Source of the DNA: Siderastrea radians
Lineage: Eukaryota > Cnidaria > Anthozoa > Scleractinia > Rhizangiidae
Assembly (NCBI GenBank): GCA_964017195.1
Contig: OZ024887.1
Location: 2,608,881-2,672,880, forward strand
Direction: 5' to 3'
Length of the DNA stretch: 64,000 bases
Positions within the stretch are counted from its first letter, which is position 1, and every line of letters begins with the position of its first letter. Under the pieces are notes generated by a model, which ran no database searches, was not told where the DNA came from, and saw nothing but the letters and a program-made list of their open reading frames with translations. The translations under genes were made by a program, and so were the position numbers. This document shows positions 10,352-20,453 of this stretch, in pieces.

Positions 10352-12639
10352 AATTTTCTTTTCTTTTCTGCTACTACAATTGATCTGTTCATAACTAATA
10401 ATCCTGGTAAATTTACACAATCTGGCGTCTCGCATACCGGCGTTAGTGATCATTCACTTATTTACGCCATTAGCAAATTATGCATTCCAACTCGCCCCTC
10501 TAATATTGTCTTTAGCAGAAAATTTAAAAATTTTGAACCCACTTGCTTTAGACAGGATTTAAGCCTGGCCCCATGGCATACTGTAACTTGCCTCAATGAT
10601 CCAAATTCTGCTTGGAAAGTATGGAGGGACCTGTTCCTCCATGTCTCAAATACTCATGCACCTTATCGACAAAAGAAAGTGAAAAGTGTTCCAGCACCAT
10701 GGCTGAACCCTGGATTAAAGAAATCGATGTTCGAAAGAGACAAGCTCAAGAAAATTGCCTGCAGATTAAAAACAGGTGAAAGCTGGTCAAGGTATAAATC
10801 TGCAAAAAATCAAGTGAATGAAGCGATAAAACTGGCTAAATCCTCCTATTATAATGCATATTTTGCCGCTAACTGTGGAAATATTAAGAATTCTTGGAAA
10901 GGGATAAATCTTATTATGGCTAAAACACCACAGTTAACTAAAATTAACGCTCTCAAAATTGGTGACGTTTCTTATTCGTCCCCCCGAGAAATTAGTGATG
11001 TTTTAAACAATCATTTCTCAAATGTAGGACCATTACTTGCGAGCGAAATTCCTCCAGTCAGTATTGACTTTAGCGACTATATCAATCCTGTATCACATGC
11101 CTTTACTTTGACAGAGACGAGCATCGATACTGTTCTAAAACTAATTAACTCACTCCCGTTAAATAAGGCTTGTGGTCTTGATGGAATATCCTGTCGTTTA
11201 CTAAAAGAGGCAGCACCTATTGTCGCTCCGTCCTTAACCCACATAATAAATTTGTCTATCATTACTGGTATCTTCCCGGATGAGTGGAAACTGGCGAGAG
11301 TATCGCCCATTTACAAAGAAGGGGCGAAAAGTGACCCGAATAACTACAGGCCAATTTCTGTTTTACCTGTGATCAGCAAACTAATAGAAAGAGTAGTTTT
11401 CGACCAGTTCTATGAGTATCTTATAGTTCACGATCTCTTAGCCGACACTCAGTCTGGTTTTAGACCTCGGCACTCAACTCAAACTGCCCTTCTAGAAGCT
11501 ACTAATGGGTGGTACCTAAACATAGACAATGGTCTCATAAATGGGGTTCTATTTCTCGATCTCAAAAAAGCTTTCGACACTGTAGATCACCGGATCTTAC
11601 TACAGAAACTTCAACTTTATGGGGTGGATTCCCACACTTTAATGTGGTTTAAGTCATACTTAACTGACCGTAGACAGAAAACATTTGTAAACGGCCAGAT
11701 GTCAGACTTTTGCCCCATTATTTGTGGTGTCCCACAGGGATCGATCCTGGGACCTCTGTTGTTCTTAATCTATATAAATGACCTCCCCGCGTGCCACCTA
11801 CACTCTGTGCCAAGAATGTACGCCGACGACACAAGTCTTACTCTAAGCTCGAGTGATCCAGTCGATTTACAATCCAAATTAAATCATGACTTAGCTCAGA
11901 TTCAGACCTGGCTACAAGCTAATAAACTTAGTCTTAATGTCAAAAAAACCAAATTTTCTATTATTGGTAGCCATAACAAGTTGGCTAATTTAAACCATCA
12001 GTTTGATGTAAAAATCAATGAACATTATCTAGAAAGAGCTAAAACCTACAAATATCTTGGCATTGATTTGGATGAGAGCTTATCGTGGGACTCCCATATT
12101 GACAGTGTTGTCAAAAAAGCGTCTGCCGGCCTCGGGGCTATCAAACGCGTCAGGAACTTAGTTCCCCGTGAAACCCTAATAACTAGCTATAAAGCTCTCG
12201 TCCAACCATACTTTGATTATTGTAGCTCCGTATGGGGCAGCATAGGTGTGTGCCAGTCTGAGAGGCTCCAAAAACTCCAAAATAGGGCTGCACGTTTAAT
12301 CACCTTCTCAGACCTAAATGTTAGATCTTCAATTTTACTCGGTGACCTCGGTTGGGACTGTCTGGAGCAAAGGCGTTCAAAGCAACTAGCGATTTTAATC
12401 TGTGTAAGGCTCTCCACAATCTTTCTCCGATTCGTTTAACAAGCATCTTTAAAACTACATCCAGTGTTCACTCACATAACCTACGAAATTCAAAATATAA
12501 CCTCTTTGTCCCTAGACCGAGCACTGAAGCAGGAAAACGAAGCTTCCAATATCGTGGTTCTGTTCTCTGGAACAGCTTGCCTTTGAGCGCTAAGACACAG
12601 CCCACTCTCGGCTCTTTTAAGTTGTCTCTATGTCATTAA
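10352..12639 (+). pseudogene. Reverse transcriptase ORF of a LINE element, truncated and frameshifted
   Basis: The frame is open from the truncation point at 10352, well before the first ATG at 10679, and continuous to about 12400. In order it shows: an endonuclease remnant with GVSDHSLIYAI; the RT fingers (NKACGLDGISCRLLKEAAP, NNYRPISVLPVISKLIERVV, QSGFRPRHSTQTALLE); the catalytic palm motif FLDLKKAFDTVDH; GVPQGSILGPLLFLIYINDL; and the active-site YADD. A YLGIDLDESLSW region and a conserved tail (DYCSSVWG, LQKLQNRAARLI) follow. Around 12395-12410 a one-base indel shifts the frame; the remaining tail, ALHNLSPIRL...LPLSAKTQPT, continues in another frame to 12639. Truncation plus frameshift make this copy dead. 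Confidence 0.9.
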
Positions 12640-12819
12640 ATAATAGTTAATAAAGATAGTTTTTTTTTATAATAATCTTGTACAGATGGGTAATTTAGTT
12701 GGATATTTTAATTAGTTAATTGATTAATTTAGACACGGCTCGATGGAAGAGCATGTAACATGAATGGATTCCGTGTATAAATAAAGTTTTACCTACCTAC
12801 CTACCTACCTACCTACCTA
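10352..12819 (+). mobile_element. 5'-truncated non-LTR (LINE) retrotransposon with (TACC)n tail
   Basis: The element opens inside the C-terminal part of an endonuclease domain, carries the reverse transcriptase and a C-terminal region, then a 3' UTR with AATAAAG and a tail of about seven TACC units (12791-12819). The empty site is visible at about 16572 in another copy of module I (TTAGAACAAACCAACGGAAA), which fixes both ends. The possible target duplication is only about four bases (CTAA). The RT reads like the CR1/L2/jockey-type group, but the clade cannot be fixed by eye. Confidence 0.88.
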
Positions 12820-13042
12820 ACGGAAAAAGAAAAGTCAATGATATTGTCTTGATTTACTAATACTCCCAATAACATCAGGTTGTTCGGCATTCTATGTTTG
12901 AAGCTACCACAGTTTTCGTTCTTTCCTATGCACAGTTTCCTTTAATACATTTGTTTTCAATAGCGATCAACAGCTGATTTCTCCTTACGAAGTCAGTACT
13001 TGCCACACAAAAAGTAAAATTTTCGCTCGTTGAACCATCCGA
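12820..13042. repeat. Module I, right part (after the LINE insertion)
   Basis: Resumes at AACGGAAAAAGAAAAGT and matches 16590-16805 up to the plus-strand tRNA-His. Confidence 0.65.
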
Positions 13043-13114
13043 GCCGCGATCGTCTAGTGGTTAGGACACTGCGTTGTGGCCGCAGTAACCCAGGTTCGAA
13101 TCCTGGTCCCGGCA
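13043..13114 (+). tRNA. tRNA-His (anticodon GUG), copy 1 of 4 identical
   Basis: A full 72-nt cloverleaf. Acceptor GCCGCGA/TCCCGGC with discriminator A, D arm GTCT/GGAC, anticodon stem CTGCG/CGCAG with loop TTGTGGC, and T arm CCAGG TTCGAAT CCTGG. A and B boxes are intact, and a T run (TATTTTTG) follows within 10 nt as a Pol III stop. One flaw stands out: acceptor positions 5 and 68 are both C. As is normal for eukaryotes, G-1 is not encoded. The 72 nt are identical in the four plus-strand copies of the array. Confidence 0.85.
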
Positions 13115-13385
13115 TCTTATTTTTGTTTTTAACAATTTTCAATTTCCATGATATTTAATTTTCATTTTTTTTCTTTTTAATTTCAGAAGAGAAAAATCCA
13201 ATATATAAGATCATGTTAGTAGTACCTTCTTAGCAAAAGTTCTTTTCATTTGCCAGTAAGGGGTGAGATGGGTGATCCTTTAGGCACCTCCTCCGTAATT
13301 CTTAATAAGGAATTCGTTTTAAATAAAGCCTTTCAGTTTACTGGAAGAAAATTCATTACATCTTGTTTACAATCAACTTACAGTG
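13115..13385. repeat. Module C, copy 1 (interrupted)
   Basis: It shares ATTTTCATTTTTTTTCTTTT-like sequence, AGAAAAATCCAATATATAAG and GGTGAGATGGGTGATCCTTT with the other module C copies. It is broken off by the retroelement fragment that follows. Confidence 0.6.
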
Positions 13386-14208
13386 ACTCTTATTATAGTT
13401 ATTATAGCTATTAATCAGAAAATAATTAATTACTTTTTATATCTTCATAATAAGGGGAATGACTCTATTGTTAAACAGATCTTTTTAATGTCGGCAGATC
13501 TTCATTCCTCTGGTAAAAGTAGTTTCTACTCTAGTGTTATGAGGATGTCTGAATACTATAATTTGCCTGATTTTGACCCCAATGTCTTAAATAAATCTAA
13601 GATCAAACACTGTATAAACCTAATGCAACAAAAATATATCCTTCACTGGCAACATTCTATTCAACACTCAAAGAAACTAGAATTTTAAACGAATACACAC
13701 CTTCTTGTTATCTAGAACTTACAAGCAAGTTAAATGAAGGGAAAGAAGTAGTGAAATTCAGAATAGGTAATCACAAACTAATGGTTGAAACTGGTAGATA
13801 TAGTCAAATCCCGAGAGTTAATAGACTTTGCTCTACTTGCGGATCTAATCAAATCGAGGATGAAATTCACTTACTTTTTCACTGTCCTAAATACTCAATT
13901 TTTAGAGACAGGTTTTACAGGAAACTAGAGTATCACCTACCAAATATAAAACGATTCTCTACATTGGAAGCTACAAAAGAAGTAATGAATTCTGATAATT
14001 ATTTTGTAAACATTCAATTGCTGAGATTCATTCTATCATGCTTAAATTTACGCAATAATTTATTATCAATTCAGACTGATGTAACTTAATTCTCATCTCC
14101 TTATATAATTATCACATTAGTCCTTTTTGTTGAGTTGTATGCTTTTGCAATACTGTAATAACCTATAGTCATGCAAATAAAGCTATTGTTGTTGACTCTG
14201 AAAAAAAA
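13386..14208 (+). pseudogene. C-terminal fragment of a second non-LTR retrotransposon (zinc-knuckle region)
   Basis: Two open frames, 13383-13688 and about 13690-14089, read continuously across one frameshift near 13685. The second holds VKFRIGNHKLMVETGRYSQI followed by RLCSTCGSNQIEDEIHLLFH CPKY. This is the C-x2-C-x8-H-x4-C knuckle typical of the end of many LINE ORF2 proteins (zf-RVT-like). The 3' end has AAATAAAGCTATTGTTGTTG. It is inserted into module C and A sequence, 5'-truncated and frameshifted, and so inactive. It is a different family from the element at 10352. Confidence 0.75.
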
Positions 14209-14997
14209 TGATCTCTCTCCAGATACACCACCAACGCTATAGAACAGTTTGTGCAAAACACAAACAGCGGTGATAAACATTGTAAATAAACGCGTTTTGA
14301 TAAACTTGACGTTTCGTATGCTAGACAAAATACATTTTCAAAAGTAACTGTTAGAGTGTTTGAAAACTGTTTCTATAGTTTTCAAATACTGTAACGGTTA
14401 CTTTTGAAAATGTATGTTGTCTTCATTTTTGCGTCTGCCGTACTTCCTTCCACTAACAAGACTCAGAACATGTGGCCCGTCCAACCTATGTTTGCCCCAG
14501 CTTCCACGGATTCTCTTCATTCTAAGAAAAACAACGACAACAGCGAGTTAGCAAAACCTTCACAAATACTGTGCAAGAATAGATCCCAACAGTTGAGCTC
14601 TTTTCTCTTAGGGACTGCGCGCTCGGAGCGCGAGCTAGGAACTTGACTACGTTTGCGAGGCACTCGAATGTTTCCTTCCTTGCCTTGTTTTTGCTGTACA
14701 CCGAAGGCTGGAAAACTCCTTTGTTTTCCAGTGACTTGCATTATGGAGGTGATGGCGTCAAGTGAGGGGGGGGGGGGGAAGGGAGGGGGATGGCTCGTTC
14801 TTAATTCCTCTCGGCGCTGCACGTTTACTTTTAGTGCACCATGCAGCCTCGTTTCCAACTCTAAAAATTATTTAGTACCAAAACTAACACGAAAGGGAAC
14901 AATCTCTCTTAGTCAGGCTGTTGGCATTTTCAACTATTAATTTTGTTTCCATCTTGATTCTTTTTATGTTACTTATGGCGGCAACGGCACAACATTT
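14209..14997. repeat. Module A, copy 2
   Basis: Starts ATGATCTCTCTCCAGATACA and follows the module A landmarks to the next tRNA-His relic. It differs from other copies by a hairpin insertion (14324-14421) and a poly-G tract near 14766-14778. Confidence 0.65.
14324..14421. mobile_element. 98-bp hairpin insertion (MITE-like) inside module A
   Basis: Left arm GACAAAATACATTTTCAAAA GTAACTG..., right arm its near-perfect reverse complement; the inner part AGTGTTTGAAAAC pairs with GTTTTCAAATACT. The stem is about 44 bp and the loop about 10 nt. The insertion is absent from the other module A copies. Confidence 0.65.
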
Positions 14998-15068
14998 TCT
15001 CGAGATAGGATTCGAATCTGGGTTACTGCGGCCACAACGGAGTATACTAACCACTAAACAATCTCGGC
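14998..15068 (-). pseudogene. tRNA-His relic, minus strand
   Basis: The anticodon loop is recognisable, but the 3' acceptor has lost a base and the terminal CCGGC-type pairing. The anticodon stem carries a change (AACGG on the plus strand), as does the D arm. Clearly decayed. Confidence 0.75.
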
Positions 15069-15779
15069 TTGGACGCTTCCTGGAGTGAAATTTTAATTTT
15101 TTGCATGATGCAAGGAGTTGTCCTGCGAACAATTATTTTAGTCGTTTCGTCCCACAGGGGAAGACCTAACAACGAATGTAATTAGTATAAGCTTTTTCGC
15201 ACGTTTAAAAACTTGATTCGTATTCAACAAAAAGAGTCGAGGAGTCGAAATTCTAGAAACGTTTTTTTTTTGTGAGTTTTGTAGTTAGGAGCGAACCCAC
15301 AAGCTTCTATAGCTTTAAACCCTATCGTGCTAAAATAAAGGCCTCTATGTCTTATGTCTTTATGTCTTTCTGAAAGGGCATTGGTGCGATCTCTGGGGCC
15401 TTCCAATGCTGGTTTACATGTTTTCGAACCCAGGGCTGTTCCATGACTTCGGTTCTCCTCCTCTGCTTAGTGGTGTTTCGTAGGATTTCTTTGATGTTTT
15501 TGGTTACCATTAACCACTGCCACCTGGTCGGCGTGTCTGATAACTGTGGCTTCTTTATTGAATTGGCAGTCTAGTTGTGGTTCTTAGCATCTTTAAATAC
15601 TGACTATCAAATTTCTGTTTTCCTTCAACTTAGTATGTAAATCATTGAGGTGTTAATGTATTGGGTCACCTTCATCATCGTGTGTTTGAAGAGTGCTTCA
15701 ATCTCGATAAGCCCTCTTCCTCCTTCTTCAGGGGCAGATACAGGAGCTGCGTCGATTCACTCTTCTGATTCACTCTTTT
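15069..15779. repeat. Module II, copy 1, then unassigned sequence
   Basis: The first ~220 bp (CTTCCTGGAGTGAAATTTTA, then AAGAGTCGAGGAGTCGAAAT TCTAGAAACG) match module II at 19013 and 21581. From about 15290 to 15779 the sequence matches no other copy and I see no gene in it. Confidence 0.5.
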
Positions 15780-16115
15780 GGTTTCCAGTGTCTTGCATTA
15801 TGGAGGTGATGGCGTCAAGTGAGGGGCTGATGGCTCATGAACGACTGTCAGATTTATTTCTCTCGCTGCTGCGCGTTTACTTTTAGTGCACCCTCGTTTC
15901 CAACTCTCAAAATTGTTCAGTAACAAATTAAAACTTAAACGAAATGGGATTCTCTCTTAGCGATCTGGGCATTTTCAACCATTTAATTTTGTTTTGATCT
16001 TGATTCTTTTTATGTTACTTATGGCGGCAACAAGACAACATTATAGAAATCCTCATATCAAAATTATAAGAAAAAAAAAAGAAGCAAAACAAAAAAAAAA
16101 CAAAACAAAAACAGA
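15780..16115. repeat. Module A, partial copy 3
   Basis: Resumes module A at TTTCCAGTGTCTTGCATTAT and runs to the best minus-strand tRNA-His, followed (on the minus strand) by T runs. Confidence 0.6.
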
Positions 16116-16187
16116 TGCCGAGACCAGGATTCGAACCTGGGTTACTGCGGCCACAACGCAGTGTCCTAACCACTAGACGATCTCGGC
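16116..16187 (-). tRNA. tRNA-His (anticodon GUG), fully paired minus-strand copy
   Basis: The cloverleaf has no mismatch: acceptor GCCGAGA/TCTCGGC, where A5:T68 replaces the C5:C68 clash of the plus-strand copies. The rest is identical to them, and a TTTTTG stop follows. This is the only minus-strand copy of the array without a structural defect. Confidence 0.85.
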
Positions 16188-16805
16188 TTGGACGATTTCG
16201 CGGTCGAAATTTTAATTGTTTGTACGATAGAAGGAGAACAAAAGCTGTTAAGCTTCAGAGCCGCTGGAGAATGGAGAAAAGATGCTTTTGTCACTATTCG
16301 CAAGAACGATTTCACCAGTTAAGGAAGATCGATGTGAATGTTCAATAAATGCGTTGTATATTTCCGCTATATGATCCGTTGTATGATTCATTGTATATTT
16401 TCCTCAGTAAGAAAAGACGTGATCGGTTTCACGAGTTTCATTTTCCGGCGACACATCAAAGCTCGTTAAATTGGAGTTTGGACCGAGCAGTAACTGATTT
16501 TGAACTGATAGGCACGGTCAATATAGCCTTCTAAGCACTGAACATAAAAATAGGCTCTTTACATGTATGGTTAGAACAAACCAACGGAAAAAGAAAAGTT
16601 ATATGGTATTTTCTTGATTTACTAAATATAACACACTCAATAACTTCAGTTTGTTCATTTTGTATTTTAAGCTACCAAAGTGTGCATTCTTTCCCATGCA
16701 CAGTTACACTTGTTTTCAGTGGCGATCAATAGCTTATGTCTCCTTACAGAGTCAATACATTGCCGCACAAAAAGTTTTAAAATTTTCGCTCGTTGATCTA
16801 TCCAA
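16188..16805. repeat. Module I, uninterrupted copy
   Basis: The 618 bp between two inverted tRNA-His genes. It serves as the empty-site reference for the LINE insertion in copy 1. No open frame worth annotating. Confidence 0.65.
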
Positions 16806-16877
16806 GCCGCGATCGTCTAGTGGTTAGGACACTGCGTTGTGGCCGCAGTAACCCAGGTTCGAATCCTGGTCCCGGCA
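16806..16877 (+). tRNA. tRNA-His (anticodon GUG), copy 2 of 4 identical
   Basis: Same 72 nt as the copy at 13043, including the C5:C68 mismatch, with an ATTTTTG stop within 10 nt. The flanks differ from those of the other copies. Confidence 0.85.
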
Positions 16878-17489
16878 TCTGATTTTTGTTTTTAACAATT
16901 TTTATTTTCATGATATTTCATTTTTATTTTTTTTCGTTGCAGAAAAGAAAAATCCAATATATGATGTCATGTCAGCAGTACCTTTAATTTCTTCTTTTTT
17001 TATTACACCGCACCCTTTTAACGAAAATTCATTTCATTTGCTAGGAAAGGGTGAGATGGGTGATCCTTTAGGCGCCTCTCCTGGCTTATAAGGAATTCTT
17101 TCAAAGCCTTTCAGTTTACTGGAACTGGTAAAAGTCATTACGTTTTGTTGACAATCATCAGTGACTTCTAGGGAAACTGAAAGGAAAAGGTATGTCCGTC
17201 ATAAAGTGCAGTTTTAGTTCATATAGTGGGGCCTTTTCTGGCTCAAGAGTGAATGGTGCTGGCTCTCTTGAGCAGTTCAAAAGGAATATAGACCGAAAAT
17301 CTTATTTATATAGGATTCCCCCATGGCCGTCTTGTAAAACATCATACTAGCATTTTTTTTGGTTTTTGACTATTCGTTAATGATTTTAAAGTAGTCAAGC
17401 ATTTTTATTCGCGGCTTTTGGCTATTCAAAAGCCACTTTTGGGTTACCGCCTGACGTACAACGGAAGCTTGTGCAAGGACTTTCTCATA
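16878..17489. repeat. Module C, copy 2
   Basis: Complete copy from the tRNA to GGAAGCTTGTGCAAGGACTT, joining module A directly. Confidence 0.65.
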
Positions 17490-18940
17490 CCATGATCTCT
17501 TTCGAGGTACACCACCAACGCTATAGTACAGTTTGTATCAACATTTTTGCAATGAAATATTGCAGCTCTCAGGTAGAGACGACCGCGACCGAATAAAAGC
17601 CATTAGTTACCTGCTTTTATCGCTTGCCGCGGCGGCCAGATTTGACTCGTTTCAGAGTAAACAAAGCCTCCGAAAACAAAATGCCTGATTTCAGGTTACG
17701 AAGGCAGTAGGAAGAAACTTCGTTTCTCTTCAAGTTTTCTTTTTTGGTGATCGTTTCGCAGGGTCAGCATATCGGAGTAAACGCCGAAAATCCCTCGTTT
17801 CAGGTTAAGACGTCAGTAGAGAAAAGTGAAAGAACTAAAATTAAGTCTTTTTTCTTCGATTAAATACAGTGGCTCAAGACCCTTGGCCGTTAATTGTTGC
17901 CGTGCAACGAACTTTATTGATGAAAAAATAGACAACGTCTTGTTTAACACACCTTTTATTTCCAGAGCATTTGTTTATTACACTGCAGACATCCTCCTTT
18001 CACCCCGTGTTTTATCAAGTGGAAATTACATTCTATGGCCAGTCCCCAAACGTCACTCCGCTCTAATACTCTTAAAGGAAACGGAGTTTAACTGCTTGCT
18101 TGCACTGCAATGTTTTTGTTTAAAGTATGATGGCAGTACGTTCTTTATTAAACTGATGATTAAACTGATGAACTCCGAAGATATTTATCTTAATTTACGA
18201 TTGACGAATTATATTTCATTATTCAATGAAATATTCATCATTCAAGGTTATTGTTGTTGTTATTAAAGCATTCAAGCTTCTGCCAGAGACTCTACTTGGC
18301 TTGTAAACCAACAATAAATAACTATACGAGTTTCTCCTGCGCCATATTGTTACTACACCACTCTTCGTTGTCTGCCGGACGTCCTTCCACTAACAAGACT
18401 CAGAACATGTAGCCTGTCCAAACTTTGTTTGCCCCAGGTCCCTCGGAGTCTCCTCATTCCGAGATAAACAACGACAACAGGGACTTAACAAAACCTTCAA
18501 AATAATGTGTAAGAATAAATACAGTTGAGCCCTTATCTATTGGGGACTGCGCACTCGGAGTGCGAGAAACCTGTTTAGGATCCAAGGATGTCAACCACGC
18601 AATTTTTTCTTTCTTGGCTTGTTTTTGCTGTGCACCGAGACTCTCTTGGTTTCCAGTAGCTTACATTATGGAGGTGATGGAGTCAAGTGAGGGGGGATGA
18701 TTCATGAATGTGTGTGACTAATGTCTCTCACCCCTGCGCGTTTACTTTTAGTGCACCCTCGTTTCCAACTGTCAAAATTATTTTGCGTCAACAAAACTAA
18801 AACGAAAGAAGGCTATTCTCTCTTAGTCAGCTGCTGGCATTTTCAACCATTTGATTTTGTCTTCACTTTGATTCTTTCTATGTTATTTACGGCGGCAACA
18901 AGACCACATTTTCTCGAGATTGAAATTATGAGAAAACAAA
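17490..18940. repeat. Module A, copy 4 (long form)
   Basis: It begins CATGATCTCTTTCGAGGTAC. It has an extra internal stretch (about 17640-18290), part of which also occurs at 20520-20740. Within that, about 18150-18280 is an AT-rich insert ending in TTATTGTTGTTGTTATT that is absent at the matching point near 20815. Its tail resembles the 3' tail of the LINE fragment at 13386. The 146-codon frame at 17826-18266 spans the repeat and the insert and is not a gene. Confidence 0.6.
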
Positions 18941-19012
18941 TGCCGAGACCAGGATTCGAACCAGGGTTACTGCCGCCACAATGCAGTGTTCTAACCACTA
19001 GACGATCTCGGC
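18941..19012 (-). pseudogene. tRNA-His relic, minus strand
   Basis: The acceptor GCCGAGA/TCTCGGC is intact, but the anticodon stem has CTGCA against GGCAG and the T stem has CCTGG against CCTGG. Still followed by a TTTT run. Confidence 0.75.
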
Positions 19013-19374
19013 TTGGACGCTCCGTAAGGCAAAACTTTAATTCTTTGTATGATACATGGAATGGTCTTGCGAACATTTTAGTCGTTTCGTCCCGCAGGGA
19101 ACGACCTAACAAGAAACGTAATTAGTATAAGGTTTTCCGCACGTTTAAAAACTTGATTAGTACTTAACGAGAAGAGTCGAGGAGTCGAAATTCTAGAAAC
19201 GTTTTTTTTGTTGAGTTTTCTAGTTTCTTTCGGAATCGCAGTTTCGTACAAATCGTCGTAATCGCTAGAACATAAATTGGTCCTTCGAGCGGATGTAGTT
19301 ATCGCCCGTTTATTTTAGAACTGTCGAGATCGACATTATAAGAAGAAACAAACAAACCAAAAAATCAAAACAAA
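19013..19374. repeat. Module II, copy 2
   Basis: It shares GAGTCGAGGAGTCGAAATTC and TTTCTTTCGGAATCGCAGTT with the copy at 21581, then AAATTGGTCCTTCGAGCGGA. It ends where another minus-strand tRNA-His relic begins, as if the interior had been deleted. Confidence 0.6.
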
Positions 19375-19446
19375 TGCTGCGATCAAGATTCGAACCTGGG
19401 TTACCGCAACCACAACGCAGTGTCTTAACCACTAGACGATCGTGGC
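19375..19446 (-). pseudogene. tRNA-His relic, minus strand
   Basis: Anticodon GTG is kept, but the acceptor GCCACGA/TCGCAGC has two clashes, the anticodon stem 3' side is TTGCGG-like, and the T stem is broken (CTTGA). Decayed. Confidence 0.75.
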
Positions 19447-19872
19447 TTGAACGATTCTGCGAGCGAAATTTTAATTGTTTGCAAGATACCAGGAGAATAA
19501 AAGCTGTTAAGCTTCAAAGCCGAGGGAGAATGGAGAAAAGACTCTTCAGTTTTCACTATATGCATGAACAATTTCACCAATCAAGGAAAATGTCAATCTT
19601 CTTCAGTTGAAATCATGTGAAATCCGTTATATATTTTCGTTAGATGACCCGTTGTATGATTTGTTGTGTATTTTTTCTATTGAAGAAAAGACGTGATCGG
19701 CTTATCAAATTTCATTTTCTGGCAATATATAGCGACCAAAGTTTTCGTTCTTTCCTATGCACAGTTACCTTTAATAGATTTGTTTTCAATGGCGATCAAC
19801 AGCTTATTTCTCCTTACAAAGTCAATACAATGCCAAACAAAACGTAAAATTTTCACTTGCGAAACCATCCAA
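19447..19872. repeat. Module I, shortened copy
   Basis: Matches the intact module I at both ends, with about 190 bp of the middle missing. Confidence 0.6.
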
Positions 19873-19944
19873 GCCGCGATCGTCTAGTGGTTAGGACACT
19901 GCGTTGTGGCCGCAGTAACCCAGGTTCGAATCCTGGTCCCGGCA
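19873..19944 (+). tRNA. tRNA-His (anticodon GUG), copy 3 of 4 identical
   Basis: Identical to 13043-13114; followed by TCTTGTTTTTATTTTT, a good Pol III stop. Confidence 0.85.
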
Positions 19945-20453
19945 TCTTGTTTTTATTTTTAACAATTGTTAATTTTCATGGTATCTCACTTTTATTTTTT
20001 AATTGCAGAAAAGAAAAATCCAATATATGATATCATGTCAGCAATACTTTTAATTTTTTTTCTTCTTTTCTTATTTTGTTTAAATTAAACTGCACCCTTT
20101 CAAGGAAAATTCTTTTCATTTGCTAGTAAGGGTGAGATTTGATTTCTTTCAAAGCCTTTCAGTTTACTGGAAGAAAAGTCATTACGTTCATTACGTTTTG
20201 GCGGTTTACAATCATGAGTGACTCCTAGGGAAACAATGTAAAAGGTATGTTTATCATATCTAAAACACAGTTTCATTCATATAATGGCACCATTTCTGGC
20301 TCAAGGCGTGAGTGGTGTCGGCTTATATAGGATACCCACATAGCAATCTTGTGAAACAGTATTCCAGCGTTTTTTCCTGTATTTTGCTATTCAGAATAAG
20401 TCACTTCTGGGTTACAGCCTGACAAGGAAAGCTTGTGCATGGCTTTTCTCATA
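19945..20453. repeat. Module C, copy 3
   Basis: Same order of landmarks as copy 2, slightly shorter. Confidence 0.6.

Noticed and set aside
14653..14940. Frames in module A copies with similar starts (also 9354, 18721, 20870)
   Set aside because: Each copy has different frame breaks, and parts read through tRNA relics.
17826..18266. 146-codon frame, the longest outside the retrotransposon
   Set aside because: Spans repeat sequence and an AT-rich insertion; the related copy at 20435-20734 does not preserve the frame to its end.
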